A stretch of DNA of 64,000 nucleotides, from NCBI RefSeq assembly GCF_042686125.1, contig NZ_JBHUOV010000001.1, forward strand, positions 558,001 to 622,000, in the 5' to 3' direction. Every line of letters begins with the position of its first letter. The stretch's first letter is position 1. The translations under genes and the position numbers were made by a program. The notes under the pieces were generated by a model, which was not told the origin of the DNA, searched no databases, and was given only the letters and a program-made list of their open reading frames with translations. Shown here in pieces: positions 33,495 through 42,479 of this stretch. The stretch is from Oceanihabitans iliipiscarium. Lineage in GTDB: Bacteria > Bacteroidota > Bacteroidia > Flavobacteriales > Flavobacteriaceae.

Positions 33495-34814
33495 ATGAAA
33501 AATTTTCACTTTTTTAGACTTACTTTTTTATTAGTTCTCTTTTTTAATATAGAAGTCAATGCGCAATACACAATAATTCCAGATGTAGATTTTGAGCAAT
33601 ATTTAATTGATCAATTTATTGATAGTGAAGGCTCTTTAGATGGTCAAGTATTAACAAGTGATGTATCTAGTATCATTTCATTAGATGTATCATCTACAAG
33701 TATTTCTGATTTAACAGGTATACATGATTTCGTAGCACTAAGGACTTTAAAAGCTTCACAAACTAATCTATCTAGTATAGATGTGAATGGTTTAACTAAT
33801 TTACAGGATTTAGATCTATCTATGGCAACATCTTTAACTTCATTAAATGTTGAAGGATGTACAGGTTTATTAGATTTAGATATTCGTTTTACCAATCTAA
33901 ATACTTTAGATTTAAGCACATGTACCTCAATATCTACTATTGATCTTTATAGAAGCTTTAGCTTACAACAATTAGATGTAAGTGGTAAAACATCTTTAAC
34001 GAGTATTATAGCTGATGAATCTTCGTTACGGACTTTAAATGTTTCTGGTTGTACATCTTTAAGTACTTTAAGAATTAATGAAACATCTATTTCAACTCTA
34101 GATTTAAGTCACAATCCTTCATTAATTAACTTTAGTGTCTTTGATTCAGGTATTCAATCTATAGATTTATCAAATTGTATTAATCTTGAATCACTTTCTT
34201 TAACACAATGTCAGAACTTATCTTCTTTAAACCTTACAAGCATCAACACTATAAAAAGTATTATTTTAAATGAAATCAGTTCTCAAATAATCAGCTTAGA
34301 TATAAGTAGTTTTAGTGATCTTGAGAGCTTGTATATAGTAGGAACAGCTATTAATAGTATTGATGCGACCAATAGTTTAAATTTAAATTCAATAAGTATT
34401 TATGAATCGAGCTTAAATAGTCTTGATCTTAGAAACGGAAATAATAATAATATCACAGAATTATATGTTTCTGAAGTTAATTTAAATTGTATTAGTGTTG
34501 ATGATGAAGATTACTCTACAACAAATTGGACAAACATTGATGATGATATCTTGTTTAGTAACGATTGCTCAACATTAAGTTCTAATGATTACACCCAAAT
34601 AGACTATACTTTATATCCAAATCCTAGTACTGATTATATTTATGTTTCAGGTTTAAAACAACACACAAAATATCAAATTTACAGTATAGAAGGAAAAGCT
34701 GTAAATTATGGTATATGCACTGCTAATAAACCAATTGAAATTTCTAATTTAGCCTCAGGAATTTATTTTTTAAAGTTGGACGCATTGAAAACAATAAAGT
34801 TTATAAAAAAATAA
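33495..34814 (+). CDS. Leucine-rich-repeat surface protein with type IX secretion C-terminus
   Basis: This 439-aa protein has a signal peptide (MKNFHFFRLTFLLVLFFN...AQY). The body (about 45-360) consists of roughly 14 irregular leucine-rich repeats of bacterial type, with units such as LTNLQDLDLSMATSLTSLNV and GCTSLSTLRI rich in Ser/Thr. The C-terminal segment from about 370 (YTLYPNPSTDYIYVSG...FLKLDALKTIKFIKK) is a type A type IX secretion sorting domain, so the protein is exported and probably anchored to the surface. Beyond that, the function (adhesin or ligand-binding) is inferred only from the fold. Confidence 0.88.
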   Translation: MKNFHFFRLTFLLVLFFNIEVNAQYTIIPDVDFEQYLIDQFIDSEGSLDGQVLTSDVSSIISLDVSSTSISDLTGIHDFVALRTLKASQTNLSSIDVNGLTNLQDLDLSMATSLTSLNVEGCTGLLDLDIRFTNLNTLDLSTCTSISTIDLYRSFSLQQLDVSGKTSLTSIIADESSLRTLNVSGCTSLSTLRINETSISTLDLSHNPSLINFSVFDSGIQSIDLSNCINLESLSLTQCQNLSSLNLTSINTIKSIILNEISSQIISLDISSFSDLESLYIVGTAINSIDATNSLNLNSISIYESSLNSLDLRNGNNNNITELYVSEVNLNCISVDDEDYSTTNWTNIDDDILFSNDCSTLSSNDYTQIDYTLYPNPSTDYIYVSGLKQHTKYQIYSIEGKAVNYGICTANKPIEISNLASGIYFLKLDALKTIKFIKK

Positions 34815-34896
34815 GAACTCATTTTTATTTAGATATTAAATAGTCTCTACAAAGAAGTTTCCTTAACTTTATAGTCATATTTTTAACTCTAATTTT

Positions 34897-35334
34897 ATGA
34901 AAATTTCTATAGGAAACGATCACGCTGGAACCGATTATAAGTTTGCTATCCTTAAGCATTTAGAAGCAAAAGGTTTTACAGTAAAAAACTATGGAACAGA
35001 TACTAATGAAAGTGTCGACTTTCCAGATTATGTACATCCTGTGGCTCAAGATGTTGATAACAAGCGAGTAGATTTTGGTATTTTAATTTGTGGTAGTGCC
35101 AATGGTGTTGCTATGACAGCAAATAAATATCAACATGTGCGAGCAGGTATTTGCTGGATGAATGAAATCACTCAGTTAACCAGGCAGCATAATAACGCAA
35201 ACATTATGTGTATTCCAGCACGTTATACTGCTATTCCACAAGCAATTAAAATGGTAGATACGTTTTTAAATACCGCTTTTGAAGGCGGACGACATGAAAA
35301 GCGCGTGAATAAAATTCCTGTTAGTACTTGCTAA
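34897..35334 (+). CDS. rpiB: Ribose-5-phosphate isomerase B
   Basis: This 145-aa enzyme of the LacAB/RpiB family interconverts ribose-5-phosphate and ribulose-5-phosphate in the pentose phosphate pathway. The phosphate-binding head GNDHAGTDYK (6-15) and the catalytic Cys65 in CGSANGVAM are intact, as is the conserved NIMCIPAR near 104-111. The normal length is preserved. The CDF transporter gene starts immediately after its stop codon without a gap. Confidence 0.95.
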   Translation: MKISIGNDHAGTDYKFAILKHLEAKGFTVKNYGTDTNESVDFPDYVHPVAQDVDNKRVDFGILICGSANGVAMTANKYQHVRAGICWMNEITQLTRQHNNANIMCIPARYTAIPQAIKMVDTFLNTAFEGGRHEKRVNKIPVSTC

Positions 35335-36252
35335 ATGAGTGGTTCACATTCACATAATCATACACATCATCATGGAGAATTAAGAGGTCGGAATTTACTT
35401 TTTTCAATCTTTTTAAATATTCTAATTACAGCTGCTCAAGTTATAGGTGGTGTAGTTTCAGGAAGTTTAGCCTTATTAAGTGATGCCCTTCATAATTTTT
35501 CTGATGTTATTTCTTTAGTGGTGAGTTATGTGGCGAATAGATTAGCAAAAAAAGAAGCTTCTTTACAAAAAACCTTTGGTTATAAACGCGCAGAAATATT
35601 AGCGGCTTTTATTAATGCATCTACTTTAATTATTGTTGCTGTATTATTAATTATTGAAGCGATTAAACGTTTTCAAAATCCAGAAGCGATTGAATCTAAT
35701 TTAGTGATTTGGTTATCGTTTATCGCCATATTAGCTAATGGTGTTAGTGTATTATTACTAAAGAAAGACGCAGAAGCCAATATGAATATGAAGAGTGCTT
35801 ACCTACATTTATTTACTGATATGTTAGCAAGTATTGCTGTATTAATAGGTGGTTTATTGATGAAATATTATCAGTTATTTTGGGTAGATAGTGTATTAAC
35901 ATTAGCTATTGCTATATATTTGATTTGGGTAGGCTTTGATTTACTAAAATCCTCGACAAAAGTCTTAATGTTATTCACACCAGATTCTATTCCTATAAAA
36001 GATATTGTAATAGAAATTCAAAAAATTAATAGTATTAAAAACGTACATCATATTCACGTTTGGCAGCTTAATGAAGATGAAGTTCATTTTGAAGCTCATA
36101 TTGATTTCCAAGACGATATCACCTTAACTCAATTTGATGTTATTTTAAATCAAGTTGAAGCGTTATTGTATCATAAATTTAAAATTAACCATGTTAACAT
36201 TCAACCAGAGTTTGGTAAATCAGATGTTAAAGATATTATAGTTCAAGACTAA
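35335..36252 (+). CDS. Cation diffusion facilitator (zinc/divalent metal exporter)
   Basis: This 305-aa inner-membrane antiporter has a His-rich N-terminus (HSHNHTHHH) that may bind metal. Six membrane helices follow, with the metal-binding signature LSDALHNFSDV in helix II (around 43-53) and HLFTDMLASIAVL in helix V. The C-terminal cytoplasmic domain contains IKNVHHIHVWQLNEDEVHFEAH. This matches the CzcD/ZitB-type CDF family exporting Zn2+ or related ions in exchange for protons. The ATG directly follows the rpiB stop (TAAATG), suggesting co-transcription with rpiB and translational coupling. Confidence 0.93.
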   Translation: MSGSHSHNHTHHHGELRGRNLLFSIFLNILITAAQVIGGVVSGSLALLSDALHNFSDVISLVVSYVANRLAKKEASLQKTFGYKRAEILAAFINASTLIIVAVLLIIEAIKRFQNPEAIESNLVIWLSFIAILANGVSVLLLKKDAEANMNMKSAYLHLFTDMLASIAVLIGGLLMKYYQLFWVDSVLTLAIAIYLIWVGFDLLKSSTKVLMLFTPDSIPIKDIVIEIQKINSIKNVHHIHVWQLNEDEVHFEAHIDFQDDITLTQFDVILNQVEALLYHKFKINHVNIQPEFGKSDVKDIIVQD

Positions 36253-36257
36253 GATAT

Positions 36258-36701
36258 ATGCTGAATATTTTAATAAAAACTTTTTCAGAATTAACCACAC
36301 AAGAGTTGTATGGTTTATTACAATTACGAAGTGAAGTTTTTGTGGTTGAACAAGATTGTGTGTACCAAGACATAGACGGAAAAGATCAAATAGCACTTCA
36401 TGTGTTAGGGTTTGCTGATGATCAATTGGTGGCTTATACACGCGTGTTTAAACCAGAAGCTTATTTTAAAGATGCGAGTATAGGTAGAGTAGTGGTGAAA
36501 AAGGAAGCGCGTCTATTTAAGCATGGATATAGTATTATGGAAGCGTCTATTAAAGCTATTGCTACATATTATAACGAAACAACAATAAAGATTTCTGCGC
36601 AAACCTATTTAAATACATTTTATACCAATTTAGGATTTAAAGCAATAGGAGAGGAGTACTTAGAAGATGATATACCTCATATTGCTATGGTTAAAAACTA
36701 A
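36258..36701 (+). CDS. ElaA-type GNAT N-acetyltransferase
   Basis: This 147-aa protein of the GNAT fold resembles the ElaA family. LLQLRSEVFVVEQDCVYQDIDGKDQ (about 22-46) is the ElaA-like head, IGRVVVKKEARLFKHGYSIME (about 75-95) the acetyl-CoA pyrophosphate-binding segment, and FYTNLGFKAIGEEYLEDDIPHI the C-terminal part. The substrate is unknown. It lies 5 bp after the CDF gene, probably in the same operon. Its last 4 bases overlap the OmpA gene on the opposite strand tail-to-tail. Confidence 0.9.
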   Translation: MLNILIKTFSELTTQELYGLLQLRSEVFVVEQDCVYQDIDGKDQIALHVLGFADDQLVAYTRVFKPEAYFKDASIGRVVVKKEARLFKHGYSIMEASIKAIATYYNETTIKISAQTYLNTFYTNLGFKAIGEEYLEDDIPHIAMVKN

Positions 36702-37564
36702 CGTTTTTCTCCAATGTAGGTAATTAAAATTTCTACTCGTCTATCAAATTCAGGTTTGCCGCCAAGAGGAAATTTTCGTCGCATTCCAACATATTTCATA
36801 CGTCTTTTATTCACTCCTTTTTTAATAAGATAATTATAAATAAACTTTGCTCTGGCTAAAGATAAATTACGTTGATTGGTTTTTCTGTTAACAGCATCTC
36901 TTGAGTTTTGTGTACAACAAACATGACCTTGAATAGTAAAATATAAGTTATCTTCTTTAACTAATAAGTCTGCGATATCTTCTAAAATAGGCTTTGATTC
37001 TTTAGTCAGAATAGCATAACCTGTTTTAAAATAAATTTTATCTAACCTAATTTTATCACCTTCCTTTATGTTTCCTGTAGCAATATCATCAGTTGTTTTT
37101 AGGTTTTTAGGCATTGGAACCGTTTGCACCACCACCTTTTTTTCTTTAGGCTTAGGTGTTTTTTTAGTAACAATAATTTCAACTTTACGATTTAAACCTC
37201 TAATTTGATCTATATCATCTTCTTTAATAATTTTAAGTAAAATTTCACCTTTACCATCAACATTACTTATTAAAGATTCATCAATTTCATTATTAGAAAA
37301 TACAGTTTTTATAGCTTCTGCACGTCTTTGAGAAAGTGCTAAATTATAGTGTTTGCTTCCTCTATCGTCGCAAAACCCATAAATAGATATTTTTTCAATA
37401 TTCACACCATCTAATCCTGAAATAAACAGCAATAATCTATTTTCTTCAGTAGATAATACATGAAAATCGTCTGTTTCAAAATACACTTCATGCTTCAGGT
37501 TGTTTTGTCCTAAAACATAAATTGGACATATTAAAAGGATGATATATAAAAGTGTTTTTTTCAT
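36698..37564 (-). CDS. Exported protein with two tandem OmpA-type peptidoglycan-binding domains
   Basis: This 288-aa protein has a signal peptide (LLYIILLICPIYVLG, Q). The first OmpA-like domain covers about 25-130 (GFCDDRGSKHYNLALSQRRAEAI, ending LNRKVEIIV). A Lys/Pro-rich linker leads to a second domain at about 165-285 (IYFKTGYAILTKES, NLSLARAKFIYNYL, ending DRRVEILI). In OmpA an Asp and an Arg hold the diaminopimelate of peptidoglycan; the first domain keeps both. Two tandem OmpA domains without a barrel are unusual. It is followed by the S41 gene on the same strand, 27 bp upstream. Confidence 0.85.
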   Translation of the reverse strand: MKKTLLYIILLICPIYVLGQNNLKHEVYFETDDFHVLSTEENRLLLFISGLDGVNIEKISIYGFCDDRGSKHYNLALSQRRAEAIKTVFSNNEIDESLISNVDGKGEILLKIIKEDDIDQIRGLNRKVEIIVTKKTPKPKEKKVVVQTVPMPKNLKTTDDIATGNIKEGDKIRLDKIYFKTGYAILTKESKPILEDIADLLVKEDNLYFTIQGHVCCTQNSRDAVNRKTNQRNLSLARAKFIYNYLIKKGVNKRRMKYVGMRRKFPLGGKPEFDRRVEILITYIGEKR

Positions 37565-37591
37565 TTTTTAAGCGAAAAAAGAATTAAGTGA

Positions 37592-39226
37592 TTATCTTAA
37601 ATAGCTAGCGTATGTTGAAGGATTAGCTAAAATTTCTGTAGCTTTTTTTATTTCTAAATTGTGTATTTTTTTATATTCATATAAACCTTCTCTATAAACA
37701 TGTTGTTTAACAATTTCATCAGTTAATAAACCTAAAATTTGAGATTTATTTTGATCAATTGCTTTACTTTTAGATTGGCTTAAGTTATGTATTAAGGTGT
37801 TATAATCATTTTTAATAGCTTCATCTAGTTCTTCTTTTTTAGCATGCTCTAAAACCTCGGTTAATGATTTTTCAGTTTCAGTTTCAAAAGTAAAATCAGT
37901 AGTATTTAAATAGTTTTTAAAATTAGCAAAATCTTTATCTGTTAACTGAAAGTTATTAATGTCTTTTAAGCTATTCTTATAATAATAATCTGTAGCAAAA
38001 TTAAAAATTAAAAAATCGTTGTAAATAGCATTTGTGATTGGAGAGTTTTTAGTAATTGCTAAATCTTCGTCAGGAAAAACACCACCACCATCAAAAACAC
38101 TTCTTCCGTTTTTGGTTTTAAAGGTATTATAATTTTCTTGTTTAACGCGAACAGCATTTCCTTGTTGATCTCTATTCCAATAATCAAGGGCTTGAATGCA
38201 ACGTCCAGATGGTGTATAATATCTTGATATAGTGACTTTTAGTTGTGTGCCATAAGTTAATTTTTTAGGTCTTTGTACAAGGCCTTTCCCGAAGCTTCTA
38301 GACCCAACAATGACTGCACGATCTAAATCTTGTAAAGAGCCAGAAACAATTTCACTAGCAGAGGCACTAGAACCATTAATTAAAACCACTAAAGGAATTT
38401 CTGTATCTATAGGTTCTTTGGTGGTGAAATAGGTTTTATTGTATTTTTTTACTTTAGATTTCGTGGTTACCACTAATTGCCCTTTAGGGACAAAAAGGTT
38501 GACAATATTTACAGCTTCATTTAACAATCCTCCAGGATTCCCTCTTAAATCAAGGATCATACGTTCTGCGCCTTGTATTTTTAAATCTTTTAAAGCGCGT
38601 GCAGTTTGCAAAGATGCTTTACCATTAAATTTACTGAGTACAATGTAGCCTGTTTTTTCATCAATCATTGAATAATGAGGAACAGCATTAATTTCTATTT
38701 CAGATCGTGTAATTGATGCTGTATTTTCCTTTCCTTGGCGCAAATAAGTTACGTTTACAGAAGAATTAGGAGCGCCTTTTAATAAATTACCAGCATCGTC
38801 TTTATAATTAGCGATAGATGTATTATTAATTTTTATAATCTCATCGCCTGCTTTTAAACCAGCCTTATCGGCAGGATAATCTTTATATGGCTCAATTATT
38901 ACTAATTTATCTTTTAAAGTCCTAACATTAGCACCAATACCTGTGTAATCACCTGTACGTCTAATTCGCTCAGCTTCTACATCTTGTTCATTATAAAATT
39001 GAGTATAAGGATCTAGATTGGTAAGCATATTTTTAATGGCAGAATCCATTAAATCAGCAGGATTAGTTTCATCAACATAATTCATGTTGAGTTCCTTAAA
39101 AAGGGTTGTGAAAATTTCTATTTGCTTAGCAATTTCAAAAAAATCATTATTAAATGCACTTCCTGTAAAGAAAATGGTTGCTGCCAATACAGGAATAAGA
39201 ATTCTTTTTTTAAGTCTAGTTTTCAT
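37592..39226 (-). CDS. S41 family C-terminal processing protease (CtpA/Prc-like)
   Basis: This 544-aa serine protease has an N-terminal signal anchor (about 8-24). A PDZ domain at about 95-180 (GIGANVRTLKDKLVI) is followed by the tail-specific protease core. The catalytic Ser is in NGSSASASEIVSG (probably Ser289) and the Lys in RSFGKGLVQ (Lys314). In Gram-negative bacteria such enzymes trim the C-termini of periplasmic proteins, including cell-wall hydrolases and their regulators. It sits between the OmpA-domain and DUF4349/rnpA genes on the same strand. The gap to DUF4349 is 6 bp. Confidence 0.92.
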   Translation of the reverse strand: MKTRLKKRILIPVLAATIFFTGSAFNNDFFEIAKQIEIFTTLFKELNMNYVDETNPADLMDSAIKNMLTNLDPYTQFYNEQDVEAERIRRTGDYTGIGANVRTLKDKLVIIEPYKDYPADKAGLKAGDEIIKINNTSIANYKDDAGNLLKGAPNSSVNVTYLRQGKENTASITRSEIEINAVPHYSMIDEKTGYIVLSKFNGKASLQTARALKDLKIQGAERMILDLRGNPGGLLNEAVNIVNLFVPKGQLVVTTKSKVKKYNKTYFTTKEPIDTEIPLVVLINGSSASASEIVSGSLQDLDRAVIVGSRSFGKGLVQRPKKLTYGTQLKVTISRYYTPSGRCIQALDYWNRDQQGNAVRVKQENYNTFKTKNGRSVFDGGGVFPDEDLAITKNSPITNAIYNDFLIFNFATDYYYKNSLKDINNFQLTDKDFANFKNYLNTTDFTFETETEKSLTEVLEHAKKEELDEAIKNDYNTLIHNLSQSKSKAIDQNKSQILGLLTDEIVKQHVYREGLYEYKKIHNLEIKKATEILANPSTYASYLR

Positions 39227-39232
39227 CTGTAA

Positions 39233-40051
39233 CTATTTTTTGTTTTTCTTATTAAGCCATCTTTTAAATAGAAAGATGCAAAAAATTAAAATAAGTATAA
39301 AAGGCCAAATGTGTAATAGGCCTAGAAAAAATAAAGATATACCATTAAAACCAGATTTAATAGCATTAACCATTTTTGTACCGTAAGAAACCGTCACACC
39401 ATTTTCTGCTGTGAGTTTATAGAATTCAATATTTAAGGTACTTAGTGATACTTTATTTTGTAAATATTTTAAACGCCCTTGTTTGGCTTCTATTTCTTCT
39501 CTAATAGAGGAAAGTTCACGTTCTATTTCTAAAATTTCCTTTACATTTTTTGCTTTAGAAAGTAGTTCTAAATATCGCGCCTCTAATGTTTTTTTAGCTT
39601 TTAAACGCGCTTCTATATCAATAAATTCTTCGGTTACATCTTTAGAAGAAATGCGTTTGGTGTCAAAGTACTCAACATGATTACTAATGGAGTCTATAGT
39701 TTTTTGAAAACTAACTGAAGGCATTCTGATAATTAAGTTTCTCGAAAGTCTATTATAAGATTTGTTAGAATTATCATCTTGAATAAAACCATTGTTTTGT
39801 TCGACATATTTAATAATGTGCTGGTATGTTTTGTCTAAATCTTGAGTTTGAAAACGTAAAAATGATTCTTTTATAAGTTTTTGGTCTATGGTATTATTTT
39901 GAAAAGAAACACTAGACTGAGAGTTTGAAACCTCTTCTAAAGCCATTTCTGAAGAGGCTTCTGTTGCATCATAAGACCCCTCATTTTTACTACTATTATT
40001 AGAGCAGGCTAAAGGAAGAATAAGAATAAAAAGAGTAACTAAATATTTCAT
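39233..40051 (-). CDS. DUF4349 family membrane lipoprotein
   Basis: This 272-aa protein has an N-terminal lipobox ending PLACSNN (Cys16) and a C-terminal membrane helix (about 240-262), so it is anchored at both ends. The centre is a coiled-coil DUF4349 domain (QDLDKTYQHIIKYVEQNNGFIQ near 73, EARLKAKKTLEARYLELLSKAK near 150). The function of the family is unknown; a role in membrane or envelope stress sensing is speculative. It overlaps rnpA by 4 bp and precedes the S41 gene by 6 bp, so all are coupled. Confidence 0.9.
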   Translation of the reverse strand: MKYLVTLFILILPLACSNNSSKNEGSYDATEASSEMALEEVSNSQSSVSFQNNTIDQKLIKESFLRFQTQDLDKTYQHIIKYVEQNNGFIQDDNSNKSYNRLSRNLIIRMPSVSFQKTIDSISNHVEYFDTKRISSKDVTEEFIDIEARLKAKKTLEARYLELLSKAKNVKEILEIERELSSIREEIEAKQGRLKYLQNKVSLSTLNIEFYKLTAENGVTVSYGTKMVNAIKSGFNGISLFFLGLLHIWPFILILIFCIFLFKRWLNKKNKK

Positions 40052-40419
40052 TTATTTGTTTTCAAAAATTTTTCAAATAGCTGTTTTATAGCTATATCTA
40101 TTTCAGAAAAAGAGGTTTTTTCTTTACCAATGTACAAAATCATAAACGCATATTGTGTTGTAATGTTGTTAAAAAGCTCATATTTATTGAGTCTATAAGC
40201 CTCTCGCATTAAGCGTTTTATTTTAATACGATCTACCGCTTTTTTAAAATTTCTTTTAGGAACCGAAACACCAGATTTTATAGAAATTCCATCAGAAAAG
40301 CTTGATTCTATATAAACAAGGCGCAAAGGGTATGCCGAAATAGATTTTCCGTTAGAAAAAAGTTCGCCAATTTGCTTTTCGCTTTTAAGTTTTTCTGATT
40401 TGTTATAAGTGAATTTCAT
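40048..40419 (-). CDS. rnpA: Ribonuclease P protein component
   Basis: This 123-aa basic protein assists the RNase P RNA in tRNA 5-prime maturation. The family signature RIKIKRLMREAYR near 74-86 is intact, as is the N-terminal KSEKQIGELF region. In many bacteria rnpA sits beside rpmH near dnaA and the origin. Here it is the first gene of a minus-strand operon (rnpA, DUF4349, S41, OmpA) and rpmH is absent. The 4-bp ATGA overlap with DUF4349 suggests translational coupling. Confidence 0.93.
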   Translation of the reverse strand: MKFTYNKSEKLKSEKQIGELFSNGKSISAYPLRLVYIESSFSDGISIKSGVSVPKRNFKKAVDRIKIKRLMREAYRLNKYELFNNITTQYAFMILYIGKEKTSFSEIDIAIKQLFEKFLKTNK

Positions 40420-40562
40420 ATTTGATGATAAGTATACAAAAATAGCAATTACAAATCATTACAGCCTTTTAATTAAAGTATGATATTCATCAAACATTAA
40501 AAATATAGAGGCCATAGATGTGAAGATCTTATAGGTTTAAAAGCATACAAGCCTTAAAAAAG

Positions 40563-40593
40563 AAAACCGCTTAACTTATTGCTAAACGGTTTT
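40563..40593 (-). terminator. Terminator of the M1 peptidase gene
   Basis: AAAACCG (40563-40569) pairs with CGGTTTT (40587-40593) and a short inner stem. On the minus strand it is followed by a T-rich run, 25 bp beyond the M1 peptidase stop codon. The rest of the 198-bp gap (40420-40617) shows nothing else. Confidence 0.65.
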
Positions 40594-40617
40594 ATATATA
40601 GAATAGATATACTTTAT

Positions 40618-42420
40618 TTATTTTTTGTTATTTTCTTTATCAATATCTGCCATCATTTCTTTAGGGTCTATTTGAACACTACTAACCTCTTTTGAAGTTT
40701 CAAAAGTATAAGTTGGATATGCCCAAGCCCAATCAGCTTTAATCGTTGCGTTTGTTGGTTTTTCTCCACGCATCATCTGCAATGGAATATAGATGTTTTC
40801 TGAAGTTCCATCTGCATATGTTACGGTGACATCTAAGGGCATTGGCATTAATCCTATACGTTCTAAAGTCACACGATTTCCATCGATAGATTTTACACCA
40901 TAATCAATAGTATTTGTGGTTTGTGTCCAATCTATTAAATACCAATCTAATTCTAAACCAGAAACTTTTTCTGCAGAGCGAATAATATCCATTGGTTTTG
41001 GATGCTTAAAAGCAAAATCGTTAAAATATTTTTTTATGGTTTTCTTTAAATTATCTTCTCCAATAATGTAACCTAATTGCGCTAAAAACACTTCACCTTT
41101 ACTATATGCCGAAATGCCATAAGCCTGATTAAAATTGTACCTATCTGCATGTGTTGTTTGTGGTTGTTCTTTTCCAGATTTCGCTAAATAGATATAACCT
41201 CTATAGGCATTTTCGGCTGGATTCTCTTTGCCGCTTTGATTTATTGTATTCATTGCGTGATCACTAATATAGCTTGTGAAGCCTTCATCCATCCATTCGT
41301 GTTTTGCTTCGTTTGTTGCTAATAAAAATTGAAACCAAGTATGCGCTAATTCGTGAGCTGTTACACCAACAAGACTACCAAAGTTACGTTTACCAGTTAT
41401 TAATGTGCACATAGCGTATTCCATACCACCATCACCACCTTGAATAACTGAATATTGGTCATAAGGGTATTGACCTATATTTTCAGAGAAATATTGCATT
41501 AAAGCCACAGTTTTAGGCTGTAGTTCTTTCCAAAATTCTAAGTTTTCAGCAGGCAAATCATTTTTGTAATAGAAATGAAGCATTGGACCATTAGGAACTT
41601 GCATGGTGTCATGTATATAATCTGGATCTGCTGCCCAAGTAAAATCATGTACATTAGGAGCTTTATAATGTAGCGTTTTTTTATTTCCAGTTACTTGTGG
41701 TTCGCCTTGCAGGTAACCTGTTCCACCAACGACATAGTTTTTGTCAATAGTTAGTTTGATGTCAAAATCACCCCAAACACCATGAAACTCCCTTGCAATA
41801 TAAGGATCTGCGTGCCATCCTTCATCGTCATATTCAGCAAGTTTAGGATACCATTGCGTCATAGAGAGTGCGACACCTTCTTTATTGTTTCTTCCTGAAC
41901 GACGAATTTGTACAGGCACTTGAGCATTAAAATTCATATCAAAAGTTACGCTTTCTCCTGGTTGAATAGGAGTCGCTAAATCAACCTCCAACACAGTACC
42001 TACAGTTTCGTATTTTAATGGCAATCCGTTTTGCTTTAATGAAGCCACTTTAATGAAGCCAATTTCATTTGGACTTAACTTACTAATTCGATCTCCAACA
42101 CGTCCGTCAGCATCTGCAATGGTACGAGAACGCACATCCATCTCACTGCCAGGTTGAAAGGCGTTAAAATATAAATGATAATAAACTCTATTTAAAACAT
42201 CTGGTGAATTATTAGTGTACACTAAATTTTGTTTCCCTTGATATTGATAAGTATTAACATCCATATCGATTTCCATTTTATAATCGACATGTTGTTGCCA
42301 ATACGAAGAGTTTGAAGTGGATTGAACTGGTGTTGTAGGTGTGTTAGGAGAAGAGTTGGTTTGTGTTGAAGCACAAGACACCAACACGATACTAAAAATA
42401 AATAAAAGAACCTTTTTCAT
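40618..42420 (-). CDS. M1 family zinc metallopeptidase, lipoprotein
   Basis: This 600-aa protein has a lipobox at Cys16 (LVSCAS). The aminopeptidase core carries the exopeptidase motif GGMEYAM (331-337), the zinc site HELAH (356-360) and the third ligand Glu in WMDEGF (near 379). Gluzincin M1 enzymes remove N-terminal residues from peptides. The N-terminal half is the beta-rich domain typical of the family. A Pro/Ser/Thr-rich linker follows the lipobox. It is a single-gene unit ending in a hairpin terminator; the S8 gene upstream also ends in its own terminator. Confidence 0.93.
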   Translation of the reverse strand: MKKVLLFIFSIVLVSCASTQTNSSPNTPTTPVQSTSNSSYWQQHVDYKMEIDMDVNTYQYQGKQNLVYTNNSPDVLNRVYYHLYFNAFQPGSEMDVRSRTIADADGRVGDRISKLSPNEIGFIKVASLKQNGLPLKYETVGTVLEVDLATPIQPGESVTFDMNFNAQVPVQIRRSGRNNKEGVALSMTQWYPKLAEYDDEGWHADPYIAREFHGVWGDFDIKLTIDKNYVVGGTGYLQGEPQVTGNKKTLHYKAPNVHDFTWAADPDYIHDTMQVPNGPMLHFYYKNDLPAENLEFWKELQPKTVALMQYFSENIGQYPYDQYSVIQGGDGGMEYAMCTLITGKRNFGSLVGVTAHELAHTWFQFLLATNEAKHEWMDEGFTSYISDHAMNTINQSGKENPAENAYRGYIYLAKSGKEQPQTTHADRYNFNQAYGISAYSKGEVFLAQLGYIIGEDNLKKTIKKYFNDFAFKHPKPMDIIRSAEKVSGLELDWYLIDWTQTTNTIDYGVKSIDGNRVTLERIGLMPMPLDVTVTYADGTSENIYIPLQMMRGEKPTNATIKADWAWAYPTYTFETSKEVSSVQIDPKEMMADIDKENNKK

Positions 42421-42440
42421 CTGATGATTTTTTAATTAAA

Positions 42441-42466
42441 AAAGGCATCAATAAATGATGCCTTGT
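42441..42466 (-). terminator. Terminator of the S8 peptidase gene
   Basis: AAGGCATCA (42442-42450) pairs with TGATGCCTT (42456-42464) around a 5-base loop. Read on the minus strand it ends in a T-run, 14 bp after the S8 gene stop. Confidence 0.85.
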
Positions 42467-42479
42467 GTTTTTTCTGTAA

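Noticed and set aside
33495..34814. Regularly repeated DNA in the LRR gene considered as a CRISPR-like array
   Set aside because: The repeats are in-frame coding leucine-rich repeats without identical direct repeats or spacers.
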